Assembly (NCBI GenBank): GCA_964519985.1
Contig: CAZFMF010000015.1
Location: 1 to 64,000, forward strand
Source: JAIEOG01 sp964519985
Lineage (GTDB): Bacteria; Bdellovibrionota; FAC87; UBA2466
Reading direction: 5' to 3'
Length of the DNA stretch: 64,000 bases
The notes below the pieces were generated by a model. It was not told the origin of the DNA and did not search any database. It saw only the letters and a list, made by a program, of their open reading frames with translations. Within the stretch, counting starts at the first letter, position 1; every line of letters begins with the position of its first letter. Shown here piece after piece: positions 32,338-40,814 of the stretch. The translations under genes and the position numbers were made by a program.

Positions 32338-33109
32338 ACTTCTTCGGCAGGACCGACTCAGCGCCCTCGAGTGGCACCGAAGAAAGGAAGCAGATCGAAA
32401 TCGTTTGCCGATGTTTGAAATGCGAACCACCAAAATCACAACCCATCTCGGTGGGACAGAAGGCGGTCAGTAGGAGCTCCTTTCGAGGATTCGCTTCGTC
32501 CTCGTGGTTGGTGTACCGGTGGATCTGAAATCCAAGCACGGGTTTTCCTTCATGCTGAAGCGCAAACTCTGCGTTTTTGTCCGGAGTTGAATATTCAGGC
32601 ATCAGTTCTTTTGCGATGACGTCGTACTTCTTTCTCCAGTTCTTCACCTTTCCCGAAAGAGTGACTTCGGGAATCGCGTCATCCTTGCCTGCTTCTTTTA
32701 CCTTGCGGTGTATTTCGGCCAGCCGAGGAACCTTCAAGTCGAGACCATCAATGATCGGAACAGTTTTGAGCACTGATTTCCGCCCATCCTTTTCCTCGGA
32801 CGGCGCCTTCAAGAAATTGATGAGAATGCCCAAACCCGTCGGTCGCCTTTCCCCTTCTGGCGGCTCTGGAAAATCGCTGCGGCAAAGTCCGGCCCAGAGC
32901 AGGCCCAATTCCGTGAAGGCCGCCGATCGCTCTTCCTCGGTGCCGTCGTTGGCGTACTCAGCGGGCCTTCCTGCCGCTCCTACAATGGTATTTCGGAAAT
33001 CTTCTAAATCTTGATAGGTTGACTCGCTTTTTGTTGGTTCGGAAAAAGCGCTCCCCGACAAAAACAGGATGGGTAATGAAACGAACGCAAGCTTTACCTT
33101 AAAAAACAC
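32336..33109 (-). CDS. Exported protein of unknown function
   Basis: This 257-residue protein has a signal peptide (to about residue 23, SAFS). The body is charged and mixed, with WAGLCRSDFPEPPEGERRP, KNWRKKYDVIAKELMPEY and, near the end, CPTEMGCDFGGSHFKHRQTISICFLSSV, which holds several cysteines. No family is recognised. Its 3' end touches the PIN remnant, suggesting that an insertion or deletion joined the two. A frame on the plus strand across it is a shadow. Confidence 0.65.
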   Translation of the reverse strand: MFFKVKLAFVSLPILFLSGSAFSEPTKSESTYQDLEDFRNTIVGAAGRPAEYANDGTEEERSAAFTELGLLWAGLCRSDFPEPPEGERRPTGLGILINFLKAPSEEKDGRKSVLKTVPIIDGLDLKVPRLAEIHRKVKEAGKDDAIPEVTLSGKVKNWRKKYDVIAKELMPEYSTPDKNAEFALQHEGKPVLGFQIHRYTNHEDEANPRKELLLTAFCPTEMGCDFGGSHFKHRQTISICFLSSVPLEGAESVLPKK

Positions 33110-33317
33110 CTGTAACCTCCACTTAGCGGAGCTTATATACTCTCAAATGACGCATGGAGTCAAAATCGGGGCTCGATTTGGATTCACCGGGAATACGCCA
33201 AATTCCCTGTTACCCCTTAAATTCAGTAGGCAAACGCGCTTCATAATTCCCGTATTCTTCGCACACCGGCGCTGGCCGGTCCGTTGCAATTGCTCCTCGC
33301 ATTCGAGGGGTGAGGAA

Positions 33318-34196
33318 ATGAAGAAGGCATTTTTGTTTCAATTGGCGTTTACCGTCGCCGTCGGCTTTTCCAGTGCGGGGTTGGCGGAACAGGGGGAACA
33401 TTTCCAAGTTCCTCAGGGACGCCCGAGCTCCCCGAATGTTCCCGTGATACGCATACCGAGCTGCGACGTACCCGATGAGTCCACCTACCTGGTGGGTCCC
33501 CGTTCGGAACTTCTGGATTCCGTAGTGGAAGATCTGGAGAAGCAAATCACGCCGGGCATTTGGAATGCGCAGATGGTTGCCGACGCCCATTACGTCGCTA
33601 CGAATCTGAAGCTCAAATACCGTCTCTCCTATGAGGAGATGCAAGAGATCCTTAAGCGCTGGAATGCAAAGTACCAACACAACGTGAAGCCCGCGAAATC
33701 GAAAGGCGAGTACGATGCCCAGTTAAAGGAAAGCTTTGAGGCGAACTGGGGAGATAAAATCTACGCGACCAAGAAAGAGGCATTGCAGAAAGAGATCTCG
33801 CGTCTTTCCAATGAGCAAGAAGGCTTACAAGGGGAGAGCCGCAAGGAGTTTGACCGCCTGGCCACCGAGATTACGAGCGCAGCAAACAAGCTGAAAAAGT
33901 TGGAAGCCGAGAAAAGTGCGAAAGATGCCCTATTTAATCCGTTGCCGGAACTTCTTCGCTCAAAAGAGGATCAGGAAGACGCTGCGCGGATGAACCGGAT
34001 CGTGCGAGACCTCGAGGAAAAGTCGGAGGCCTTGAGGAGAGAAATCTTTAACAATGCTCTGAAGAACCTTCCGAAGGCGGGGTTGGAACAGCACCCGGAT
34101 ACGGACCGAAGCAAAAATAAGACCTTGAAGCCGGCGAAAAGACCCGATGCACAATCGAATCAGATCCAACCGCCCGTACCGAGATCGAGACTTTGA
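33318..34196 (+). CDS. Exported coiled-coil protein, unknown function
   Basis: This 292-residue protein has a signal peptide (MKKAFLFQLAFTVAVGFSSAGLA). The mature part is largely helical; residues about 160-255 carry long Glu/Lys/Ala/Leu heptads (ATEITSAANKLKKLEAEKSAK), so a coiled coil is likely. The C-terminal 35 residues are basic and proline-rich (KKTLKPAKRPDAQ-like). GAGGAAATG fixes the start at 33318. A strong terminator follows. No known domain is recognised. Confidence 0.72.
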   Translation: MKKAFLFQLAFTVAVGFSSAGLAEQGEHFQVPQGRPSSPNVPVIRIPSCDVPDESTYLVGPRSELLDSVVEDLEKQITPGIWNAQMVADAHYVATNLKLKYRLSYEEMQEILKRWNAKYQHNVKPAKSKGEYDAQLKESFEANWGDKIYATKKEALQKEISRLSNEQEGLQGESRKEFDRLATEITSAANKLKKLEAEKSAKDALFNPLPELLRSKEDQEDAARMNRIVRDLEEKSEALRREIFNNALKNLPKAGLEQHPDTDRSKNKTLKPAKRPDAQSNQIQPPVPRSRL

Positions 34197-34225
34197 TCGT
34201 GGCAAAGAACAACTGATTCAAATCG

Positions 34226-34263
34226 ACCGGGGAATTTCTCTCGAGAGATTCCCCGGTTTTTTT
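34226..34263 (+). terminator. Rho-independent terminator
   Basis: ACCGGGGAATTTCTC pairs with GAGAGATTCCCCGGT around a short TCGA centre and is followed by seven T. It lies 30 bases past the coiled-coil gene. Confidence 0.9.
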
Positions 34264-34303
34264 CCGATCTTTGTCGCCAGGTACCGAAACTGAGAGGCCT
34301 TCT

Positions 34304-34325
34304 ACTCCGGCGCTGGCGCCGGAGT
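34304..34325. repeat. Palindrome ACTCCGGCG-CTGG-CGCCGGAGT
   Basis: The two 9-bp halves of the recurrent palindrome are separated by CTGG. It lies between the terminator at 34226 and the convergent LysR-type gene. Confidence 0.65.
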
Positions 34326-34373
34326 GGCACAACGGGCACACCGGCTTTCGAATCGAGACGTAGAGGGGATGAG

Positions 34374-35306
34374 CTAGATAAACTTCCCTTTGCGGTGAAA
34401 CTGGGCTTCGAGAAAGGCCATGAACGTGGTCAGGGCGGGAGGGCCCTCTTTAAACGAGCGGTTCGCCATTCCCATTCGGTTTAGGTACCGCTGACCCGAC
34501 ACGGCTACCCGTTGGAGTTCTTTTCGTTTCAGCTCGTCTCTCACCATATGCAGAGGGAGTAGAGCGAGTCCCATTCCCCGTTTTACGGCTTGGACCATGC
34601 CGCGCAGGTTTTCGGTACTCAGGGTGATATCGAGCTCCAAAGGCACGCGGTCGAAGACGCGCTGGAACCAGAGCTTTTCGGCTAGTCCATCGGCCAGCGA
34701 AGTCACGAAGGGTTGTACCGCAAGGGTCTCATACGTTTGAGACCGCCCCATGCGCGGCACAAACTCGCGCGATCCCACCATCCATTCTTCCTCGGCGATG
34801 AGGGGGCGAATCTCAATGGCATATTGGCGTTCCATCACTTCGGTCAAATCTACGATCGCGATATCCGTTTTGTTTCCCAGTAAATCTTCGATGGCCTCCG
34901 AGGGGCGATTGCGTTGGGTGAGAGCGAACTTCACCAGTGGGTATTTTTGTTGAAACCGAGCCAAAAACTCAATGAGTAGCGTGCTGCCCAAGACCCCGGG
35001 TGCGGTGATCCGAATTCGGCCGGAGATCTCGGTCTTCGCCGCATGGAGAGACTGTAAAACTAGCGGTAGTTCCTTCATGAACGTTTGGAGGTAGTCGAAG
35101 AGTCGCTTCCCCGGTTCGGTGGGAACGATTTGGCGAGTAGTACGGACGAATAGCGAAACCCCGAGCTCCGCTTCTAACTTCTTTAGTTGTTGGCTGACCG
35201 CCGAGGGGGTGATGGCGAGCCTTTGCGATGCGAGTTGCAGGTTGCCGCTGCGGTAAACCTCGTAAAAAACGAAGACCCGATTGAAGTTAAGATTGCTTAG
35301 ATTCAC
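34374..35306 (-). CDS. LysR-family transcriptional regulator
   Basis: This 310-residue regulator has the LysR N-terminal winged helix (LNFNRVFVFYEVYRSGNLQLASQRLAITPSAVSQQLKKLEAELGVSLFVRTTRQIVPTEPG) and a periplasmic-binding-like effector domain (ISGRIRITAPGVLGSTLL; GLALLPLHMVRDEL). It likely binds a small molecule and controls a nearby or divergent gene, the exported protein at 35405. The GTG start lies five bases after GATATT, again in the leaderless style. The regulated substrate is unknown. Confidence 0.92.
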   Translation of the reverse strand: MNLSNLNFNRVFVFYEVYRSGNLQLASQRLAITPSAVSQQLKKLEAELGVSLFVRTTRQIVPTEPGKRLFDYLQTFMKELPLVLQSLHAAKTEISGRIRITAPGVLGSTLLIEFLARFQQKYPLVKFALTQRNRPSEAIEDLLGNKTDIAIVDLTEVMERQYAIEIRPLIAEEEWMVGSREFVPRMGRSQTYETLAVQPFVTSLADGLAEKLWFQRVFDRVPLELDITLSTENLRGMVQAVKRGMGLALLPLHMVRDELKRKELQRVAVSGQRYLNRMGMANRSFKEGPPALTTFMAFLEAQFHRKGKFI

Positions 35307-35404
35307 TTAATAATATCGGTAGAAGTATTCATTTATTTTAAACCTCAAAAAATGCTACTGGGAAGCGGTTTTAGAGCGAGTCCAAAAACAAGGAATGAAG
35401 AAGT

Positions 35405-36226
35405 ATGAGTTTGTACCGAATCTGGCATTTTGTGATCATTGCGATGCTCGTAAGGTGTCTCGATTTGTCCGCGGCGTCACCTCGCTTTCCCGGAGTCAAT
35501 CAGGAGAATAGCTTCGTTCCAGACTCGATTCTCCGGGTCATCCGGCCGCAACGGGAGTGCTCCACCAAGCTCTTGCTCCGGGCGATGGAAACTTCTCCTC
35601 TGACCACGGTGATCATTCCCGCCACGGGACGCGATTTTCCGAAGAATTGGTTGCAGGTATTCTCGGACGACTGGGGGCGCCAGTTTGTAACCCTGCGACT
35701 ATCCGCCCGCGACGACATGCGGGTAAGAATGGTTCCTCATCGAATAAGAGCGGGTGAGAATGCGGTGCATCTTATCTTTGATAAGTTTCACGACGAGATA
35801 TTCGGCCATACGTTTCTCGCCACTCACGAACTTTGGCCGGACCATTATCGGGATGTGGAGTTTCCGTTTGCGGTCACAGAGCTCTTGCCTACGGTAAATG
35901 ATGGTGGGCCACAGAGAGCCCCTGTTGTTGTCGTCCTCAGTCGCACGTATTCCGGTGGGGGGTCTGCGGGACAACCTACTCCGTACGGTCCAGACCACGT
36001 GTATGTTTATAGTCAGGACGGTAAGCTGCTCACGGGCCCAGCCGACATCAAAACAATTCGCGTTGTTCAACAGAATGGACCGGTTTGGAACAATGGAGGC
36101 GAGATTCGCAAAAGTGAATTCGAGGACTTGCATGTCCTCCGCTTGAGACTAGACGGAGAAGATGTCGGGCTTCGCGTGGTTCAACACGGCTCGGAGACAA
36201 CCGTTCGCGAGGAGAAGTCACCCTAG
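35405..36226 (+). CDS. Exported protein of unknown function
   Basis: This 273-residue protein has a signal peptide (to about residue 24). The mature part is beta-rich (TTVIIPATGRDFPKNW; RVRMVPHRIRAGENAVHLIFDKFHDEIFGHTFL; APVVVVLSRTYSGGG) and ends acidic. It is divergent from the LysR gene, which makes it the obvious candidate target. No family is recognised. Confidence 0.65.
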   Translation: MSLYRIWHFVIIAMLVRCLDLSAASPRFPGVNQENSFVPDSILRVIRPQRECSTKLLLRAMETSPLTTVIIPATGRDFPKNWLQVFSDDWGRQFVTLRLSARDDMRVRMVPHRIRAGENAVHLIFDKFHDEIFGHTFLATHELWPDHYRDVEFPFAVTELLPTVNDGGPQRAPVVVVLSRTYSGGGSAGQPTPYGPDHVYVYSQDGKLLTGPADIKTIRVVQQNGPVWNNGGEIRKSEFEDLHVLRLRLDGEDVGLRVVQHGSETTVREEKSP

Positions 36227-36369
36227 GGACAGTCACCCGTCTCACTTTCTTGGTTTCAAAATCAGGACAACACCTGTGTGTTGCGCTTCAACTCTGGCGC
36301 GGGAGTAGAGCACGAAAGACCACCCTGGCCGTGCGACACCGACATAATATTGCGGACTAGGATTGTCTA

Positions 36370-36385
36370 ATGGTATATATACCAT
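36370..36385. promoter_or_regulatory. Operator-like palindrome before tumE
   Basis: ATGGTATATATACCAT is a perfect 16-bp palindrome that ends at the base before the ATG at 36386. It contains a TATATA that can serve as -10 box. Toxin-antitoxin operons are commonly self-repressed through palindromes placed like this. Confidence 0.6.
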
Positions 36386-36672
36386 ATGAAGGCAACGCAG
36401 CTCCTTCACCAGAAAATCACCTTGAGGCACAGCGACGGAATACGGACAGCCATTCTTGAAGTGGTTGTTTGGAACGTTGGACTTTCCAAAGACTATCCGG
36501 AAGGCATCAAGTTTAGAGCGTGGTTTTCTGAAAAAGGGGACACCATATTTGGCGTGGACAATCACCGCATCTTCATGTCCGTGAATTAGAGGTTGGATAT
36601 GTGTTTCGCGGGACGGACGCTCTTATAGAGGATGTCGTTGCGATGATTAAGAAAGAAGGTTTTGAGATATGA
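36386..36672 (+). pseudogene. tumE: TumE-like toxin, reading frame broken by frameshift
   Basis: The first frame (36386-36589) gives 67 residues: MKATQLLHQKITLRHSDGI then ILEVVVWNVG, a FRAWFSEKGD strand and IFGVDNH, matching the N-terminal pattern of TumE-family (DUF6516) toxins. The frame then meets TAG. A second frame from about 36545 continues with HLHVRELEVGYVFRGTDAL and ends VVAMIKKEGFEI at 36672, the usual TumE C-terminus. This second stop overlaps the ATG of the next gene (ATGA), which shows it was the native frame. A single indel near 36550-36560 would restore one gene of about 95 residues. It is either inactivated or a sequencing error. Confidence 0.65.
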
Positions 36673-37028
36673 AAAGTAAAAGAGTGCTTTTGATTGTGGA
36701 ACCACCCAAAGACTCTTTAGAGCGGGCAAAGTGGGTATTGAGGACCAAAAGTAAAAAGTATGCGGGTGTTCTTATCATTAGCTTTCCGGACTTTGAAACC
36801 TTGGGGCATGTCATCACCGGCGCGCGAATGGAACTGATCCATGCGATTCGTGTGCACAAGCCGAAGTCGATTCAGGATCTTGCTAAGAAGGTGAAGAGAG
36901 ACTTTAAGAACGTGTACCAGGATGTAAAGCTTCTGGCGGAGTATGGGCTAATTGATTTGAAAGAGGCTGGTCCGCGGAAGGCTTCGAAACCCGAGGCGAA
37001 ATTTTCGGAGATCGTTTTAGCCGCTTAG
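36669..37028 (+). CDS. tumA: TumA-like HTH antitoxin
   Basis: This 119-residue protein is a winged-helix DNA-binding protein of the HVO_A0114/TumA type: ELIHAIRVHKPKSIQDLAKKVKRDFKNVYQDVKLLAEYGLIDL (about 57-99) is a clear HTH with wing. TumA antitoxins partner TumE toxins, which fits the upstream gene and the 4-bp overlap. It should bind the palindrome at 36370. The antitoxin frame is intact while the toxin frame is broken. Confidence 0.78.
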   Translation: MKSKRVLLIVEPPKDSLERAKWVLRTKSKKYAGVLIISFPDFETLGHVITGARMELIHAIRVHKPKSIQDLAKKVKRDFKNVYQDVKLLAEYGLIDLKEAGPRKASKPEAKFSEIVLAA

Positions 37029-37170
37029 CAATTCTAAGTTTGATTTGGTCGCGTGTCGATGGCACTAGGCCACACGTCATAAGAAAGAGGCGAAGCCGGA
37101 AAATAGATCACATGGCGATCCGGGAGGATCGCACGCGGACCTCGCTCAATAGATGACGATCTCGGCTATC

Positions 37171-37599
37171 CTAGTCGAGAGCCGCTTCGAGCGTGATATT
37201 CGCTTTGAGCACTTTAGAAAGCGGGCAGTTGATCTTCGCGACGTTGGCTAGCTCCTGAAACTTCTCCGCCGTCGTGCCAGGAACTTTAGCGCGCAAGGTG
37301 AGCAACACTGACGGGATTTCAAAGCCCTCGCCCTTTTTCTCCAGTGCCACCGTGGCGGTGGTTTCCATCCGCTCCGCTTTCAAGCCGGCCTCGCCCAGAA
37401 CGAGCGAGAGGGCCATGGTAAAGCAGGCCGCGTGGGCGGCGCCCAATAGCTCCTCGGGATTGCTGCCGCGCACACCTTCAAAGCGCTGGGCAAATCCATA
37501 GGGGTAGTTGCTTAAGGCGCCGCTCTCCGTAGAGATGGCCCCTTTACCGTCCTTTAAACCACCGTTCCAAACCGCCGAACCTTTTTTGATGATCTTCAT
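37171..37599 (-). CDS. OsmC-family peroxiredoxin
   Basis: This 142-residue protein is an OsmC peroxiredoxin: SAVWNGGLKDGKGAISTESG at the start, NPEELLGAAHAACFTMALS with the first reactive Cys, and NCPLSKVLKANITLEAALD with the second Cys. It reduces organic hydroperoxides. AAAGGAAG before the ATG at 37599 fixes the start. No partner gene or regulator is adjacent. Confidence 0.92.
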   Translation of the reverse strand: MKIIKKGSAVWNGGLKDGKGAISTESGALSNYPYGFAQRFEGVRGSNPEELLGAAHAACFTMALSLVLGEAGLKAERMETTATVALEKKGEGFEIPSVLLTLRAKVPGTTAEKFQELANVAKINCPLSKVLKANITLEAALD

Positions 37600-37753
37600 A
37601 AACACTTCCTTTTGCACCAGGGATAGTGCGGGCAAAGTTTTCCGGCAAGTTGAACATGGTCAGGAAATGAAAAACCCCTTTACCAAGGATTTGGCGACCT
37701 TCGAGCATACAGATAGGGAACCGGAGCGGAGTTTTTGAACTCGGAGTCTGTGC

Positions 37754-37759
37754 TAAAAT
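37754..37759 (+). promoter_or_regulatory. Extended -10 box (TGC-TAAAAT) eight bases before ATG
   Basis: TGCTAAAAT ends eight bases before the ATG at 37768, with no Shine-Dalgarno sequence, giving a leaderless transcript. It resolves the start of the J-like gene. Confidence 0.55.
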
Positions 37760-37767
37760 CAATTGCA

Positions 37768-38970
37768 ATGGCTTCGGACCCCGGGGGAAACGTGAAGTTA
37801 CTTTGTTTGGTTTTTGCGGTGGGGTCCTTAGGCGTCTGGGGTTTCGCGCTGGGGGCGAATCACTACGAAGTTTTGGGGGTTTTCCGTGAAGCAAGCCGCG
37901 GGGACATTTACCGGGCGTATGAAGCTAAGCTCGCGGAGGCCGAGCGGAGTGGTGATCAGCAGAAGGAAAAAGAGATTCGAGATGCGTTTGATGTCTTAAT
38001 GTCCAAACGTGAGAAGTATGATTTGGAATTGGCCGAAGAAGGTGCCAAAAACAATCGACTAGAGATATTCGTTCAAAAGGTGGCCGATCTCGATCATGAG
38101 CTCAAGGCGGCGCCGCCCGCAACCTTCAAAGAAGTATTGTTGCGTTTGGCTCGGGAAGCCGATGCGGAAGAGCTCAAGGAACTTAGCCGTCGCAAAAAGT
38201 TAGATCAGGAAGTCAGGCGTCGCTCGCCCAAGCTCAATCCACTCCCGTACGAGACCGAAGCGCACCTACTGATGCGCAAAATCCTGGCGCGCAATACTTC
38301 TCAATTTCTAACGCTAGGCCCCAATGTTCAGGAGATCGGAACGGTCATTTCCTCTCTGGAGGGAACGGTGGTTATGGGCGCGGAAGGAGAAGGTCGGAGA
38401 CCCCATGGACACGACGAAGTAAGGGGGGGCCGAGAGGCCTCCGATCAGCTTTTTCGCGCCTTGCGGGAACACCCTGCGACGACCGAGGAGATGTTTCGAA
38501 GGCACTATGCCAATTGGCTGCAACTTAGGGGGCTGACCGATCCGGATCGAAGTATCAAAAACGAGCCCGTAAAGGACTGGTTTGAATGTTATGAGCGGCG
38601 TTTTCCTCAGAGTTCGGCGTTCGACTTGGTTTCGGTCCATCTGAAGGCCATGGAGGGGTCGGCCCGGGTGTTCGAGTTCTACGTTGGTAAGGTAAACCCC
38701 GAACGGCTGTATCAAATGTTTGAGAACGCTACGATGGAAAAGCTTATGAAGGTGGCCGACCAATCTCCCGATCTGGAGCTCGAACTCAAAGACGAAAGAC
38801 ATTTTTTGGAGACCTTGGTGCACCATCATCCCGAGTTTCGTTCACGGATCACACGACACGGCGGCTTCGCCGGCAAATTGCAAAGTTGGTTTTCCGCGGA
38901 GGCCCGCTGTCGCCACGCTCTTGGCCTGATCGCACTCAAGGCCGCCGCGCGGGCCACGATGAGTTACTGA
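37768..38970 (+). CDS. Exported/anchored J-domain-like protein lacking HPD
   Basis: This 400-residue protein has a hydrophobic N-terminal segment (LLCLVFAVGSLGVWGFALG) followed at once by a J-domain-like region: NHYEVLGVFREASRGDIYRAYEAKL, then AFDVLMSKREKYDLEL. Helices I-IV fit, but the HPD tripeptide between helices II and III, needed to stimulate Hsp70, is absent (AEAERSGDQQ). The rest is a charged helical region without a recognised domain, with WFECYERRFPQSSAFDLV near residue 270. The -10 box at 37754 supports ATG 37768; GTG 37792 would also give a signal peptide. The fold assignment rests on pattern and may be distant. Confidence 0.6.
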   Translation: MASDPGGNVKLLCLVFAVGSLGVWGFALGANHYEVLGVFREASRGDIYRAYEAKLAEAERSGDQQKEKEIRDAFDVLMSKREKYDLELAEEGAKNNRLEIFVQKVADLDHELKAAPPATFKEVLLRLAREADAEELKELSRRKKLDQEVRRRSPKLNPLPYETEAHLLMRKILARNTSQFLTLGPNVQEIGTVISSLEGTVVMGAEGEGRRPHGHDEVRGGREASDQLFRALREHPATTEEMFRRHYANWLQLRGLTDPDRSIKNEPVKDWFECYERRFPQSSAFDLVSVHLKAMEGSARVFEFYVGKVNPERLYQMFENATMEKLMKVADQSPDLELELKDERHFLETLVHHHPEFRSRITRHGGFAGKLQSWFSAEARCRHALGLIALKAAARATMSY

Positions 38971-39010
38971 AATCGTTGCGCCCAACCCATTCCCCTCCAC
39001 CACGCCCGGA

Positions 39011-39796
39011 TCAAGGCTTTTCGAAAACAAAAGCCGTTCGCGGTATGCCGGTCGATGTTTGGTAGTTGAGCGTTCTTAAAAATGTAAAACCGGCGTTTTG
39101 AGCCAGGGCTTTTAACTCATCTTCAGTAACGAGATGGGCCATTAAAGTCGCAAACGATTCTTGTAGCTCAACGACCCCTCCGTTGCCGTGCACAATCGTT
39201 TCCTTACCCACGATCTCTCTTGGCATATCGATTACAAAGAGTCCGTCGGATGCCAAGTTTTGAAAAACGCGTTGAAGGGCTTTTGGTTTTTCTTCCTTTG
39301 AGATTTCGGCAAATCCCGACCACATCCACAGCGCCAATAGAACGGGTTGGGGGAGATCGAGGTCTAGAATATCGGAATTGAGGATGGTTACATTCGGGTA
39401 AGTTTTGAATTCATCGGAGAGTCTCTCGGCAGTGCGTTCTGACTGGTCGACCGCGATGATCTCGGCACTGGGAAAATTTTCCAGTATCCATCGAATGACG
39501 CGTCCCCTCCCGGGGCCAATTTCCAGCACGCGACTCGAAGGCGATCTTAGAATGATTTCAATAATGGCTCGGATTGCCTCGAGGTCTTCTCCTCGGCTGA
39601 TCCCTTTTCGCTCAGCTAGCCCCTCGAGCCAATTCTCGGCGCGGTTATAGAAGGTTCGGTTAGTGGGGCTGAAACTGAGAAGGTGCTTGGGGCAGGACGA
39701 CTCGTTTTGGGGGTGAGCGTCGTCGTTGGCCGCAAGAGCCCCCCATGGTCCGACCAGTGAGAAGAATAAACAAAATAAAGAGATCGGCTTACGCAT
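39011..39796 (-). CDS. Exported class I SAM-dependent methyltransferase
   Basis: This 261-residue protein has a signal peptide (MRKPISLFCLFFSLVGPWGALA) and a methyltransferase fold: VLEIGPGRGRVIRWILENFP (SAM glycine loop, motif I), AEIIAVDQS (acidic residue after strand 2), ILNSDILDLDLP (motif II/III) and a VIDMPREIVG-like strand. SAM is not normally present in the periplasm, so export of a methyltransferase is odd. It may be a non-catalytic or lipid-tethered member. AAGGAG before the ATG at 39796 gives the signal peptide at the very start. Confidence 0.78.
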   Translation of the reverse strand: MRKPISLFCLFFSLVGPWGALAANDDAHPQNESSCPKHLLSFSPTNRTFYNRAENWLEGLAERKGISRGEDLEAIRAIIEIILRSPSSRVLEIGPGRGRVIRWILENFPSAEIIAVDQSERTAERLSDEFKTYPNVTILNSDILDLDLPQPVLLALWMWSGFAEISKEEKPKALQRVFQNLASDGLFVIDMPREIVGKETIVHGNGGVVELQESFATLMAHLVTEDELKALAQNAGFTFLRTLNYQTSTGIPRTAFVFEKP

Positions 39797-39961
39797 GCTT
39801 CGGCTCCTTAACATCCTGTTCACAGAAGCCGACTCACGGTGCGGGGGAGGCTTTTACCATATTGTAACGCGGCGTGCAATTGATTGATACGTGCGTTTTA
39901 ATTCCGAGCTACTCGAGTATTACATGCATTATTCCGATGAGATATCAGCAGGAGAGGTTGC

Positions 39962-40591
39962 ATGAATGTGAAAGACGCCACTTATGCGCAGCTCTTTCCG
40001 CCCAAACCGGGAAGGGGCGAACGCACCAAACTCCGGATCGTTCGTGCGGCAATTGAATGCCTGGCGAAAGACGGCGTTGAAAAGCTGACGTTTGAATCAG
40101 TCGGCAAACGAACTGGAATCAATCGCGCACAAGTTAAATACCACTTTAAAGAAAAAGAAGAACTCATCGACAAGACGATCGATTACATAATCGCCACCGC
40201 GCAAAAGATAGTCATTGAGCGTCTGTCCAAAGCGAATCAATGGAAAACGCAGATTAAAGCGATCGTTGAGGGCTTTTTCGATTGGGTTGAAGCATACCCC
40301 GAACAAGGTTCGGTGCTTTTCCTGCTCTATTACTCCGCTACGTTCAATCCGAAGCGACGTGAATTTCATACCAAGATGACGGAAATGGGATTTAACCGTA
40401 CCCACTCCGTTCTCCTCGGGGCAAAAAAAGAAATGGGCTGGGACGAAGGCGAAGTGAAATCTCTGAGTCTCTCGGTGTGGGCGATAACCGATGGATTGAT
40501 GTTGTACCACCTATCGACGCAGCCCCGAAAGGACCGGCAGTTCTTTCGCAAAGAGGCTTTGAGAATCGTGGCCCTTTTATTTCGCCGCTGA
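39962..40591 (+). CDS. TetR-family transcriptional regulator
   Basis: This 209-residue regulator has the TetR N-terminal HTH (KLRIVRAAIECLAKDGVEKLTFESVGKRTGINRAQVKYHFKEKEELID, about 23-68) and a mostly helical ligand-binding C-terminal domain. A ribosome binding site (GGAGAGG) precedes the ATG. The divergently transcribed methyltransferase gene is a natural candidate for control. No ligand can be proposed. Confidence 0.9.
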   Translation: MNVKDATYAQLFPPKPGRGERTKLRIVRAAIECLAKDGVEKLTFESVGKRTGINRAQVKYHFKEKEELIDKTIDYIIATAQKIVIERLSKANQWKTQIKAIVEGFFDWVEAYPEQGSVLFLLYYSATFNPKRREFHTKMTEMGFNRTHSVLLGAKKEMGWDEGEVKSLSLSVWAITDGLMLYHLSTQPRKDRQFFRKEALRIVALLFRR

Positions 40592-40646
40592 TGGCTGCTC
40601 ACTGAGCTTTCGGAAAATGCCTTACACGAACCGGGGGAAGTGAGTC

Positions 40647-40807
40647 ACTCCGGCGGAGGGTGTTTTAAAAGTACCCCCTCCCACTTGAAAGTCGCGGCAA
40701 TTCTAGTTGGAGCGGGGCGTTGCCAGCCTAGAACTATTGCCGTTACTGCGGCGCGTCCATGCCTTTCTACCTCCGTCGGCGACTTTTAAAACACCTTTCG
40801 CCGGAGT
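40647..40807. mobile_element. 161-bp non-coding element with 26-bp inverted terminal repeats (MITE-like)
   Basis: The left end (40647-40672) begins ACTCCGGCGGAGGGTGTT and continues TTAAAAGT; the right end (40782-40807) is its reverse complement except for two mismatches. The interior has no gene and contains further partial self-pairing around CGGCAATTCTAG and CTAGAACTATTGCCG, so the whole unit can fold into a long hairpin. The terminal ACTCCGGCG matches each half of the recurrent palindrome family. No target-site duplication is obvious. Confidence 0.6.
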
Positions 40808-40814
40808 TCCGGTT

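Noticed and set aside
36242..36565. A minus-strand frame opposite the TumE-like gene
   Set aside because: It covers the operator-like palindrome and toxin start and has no family features.
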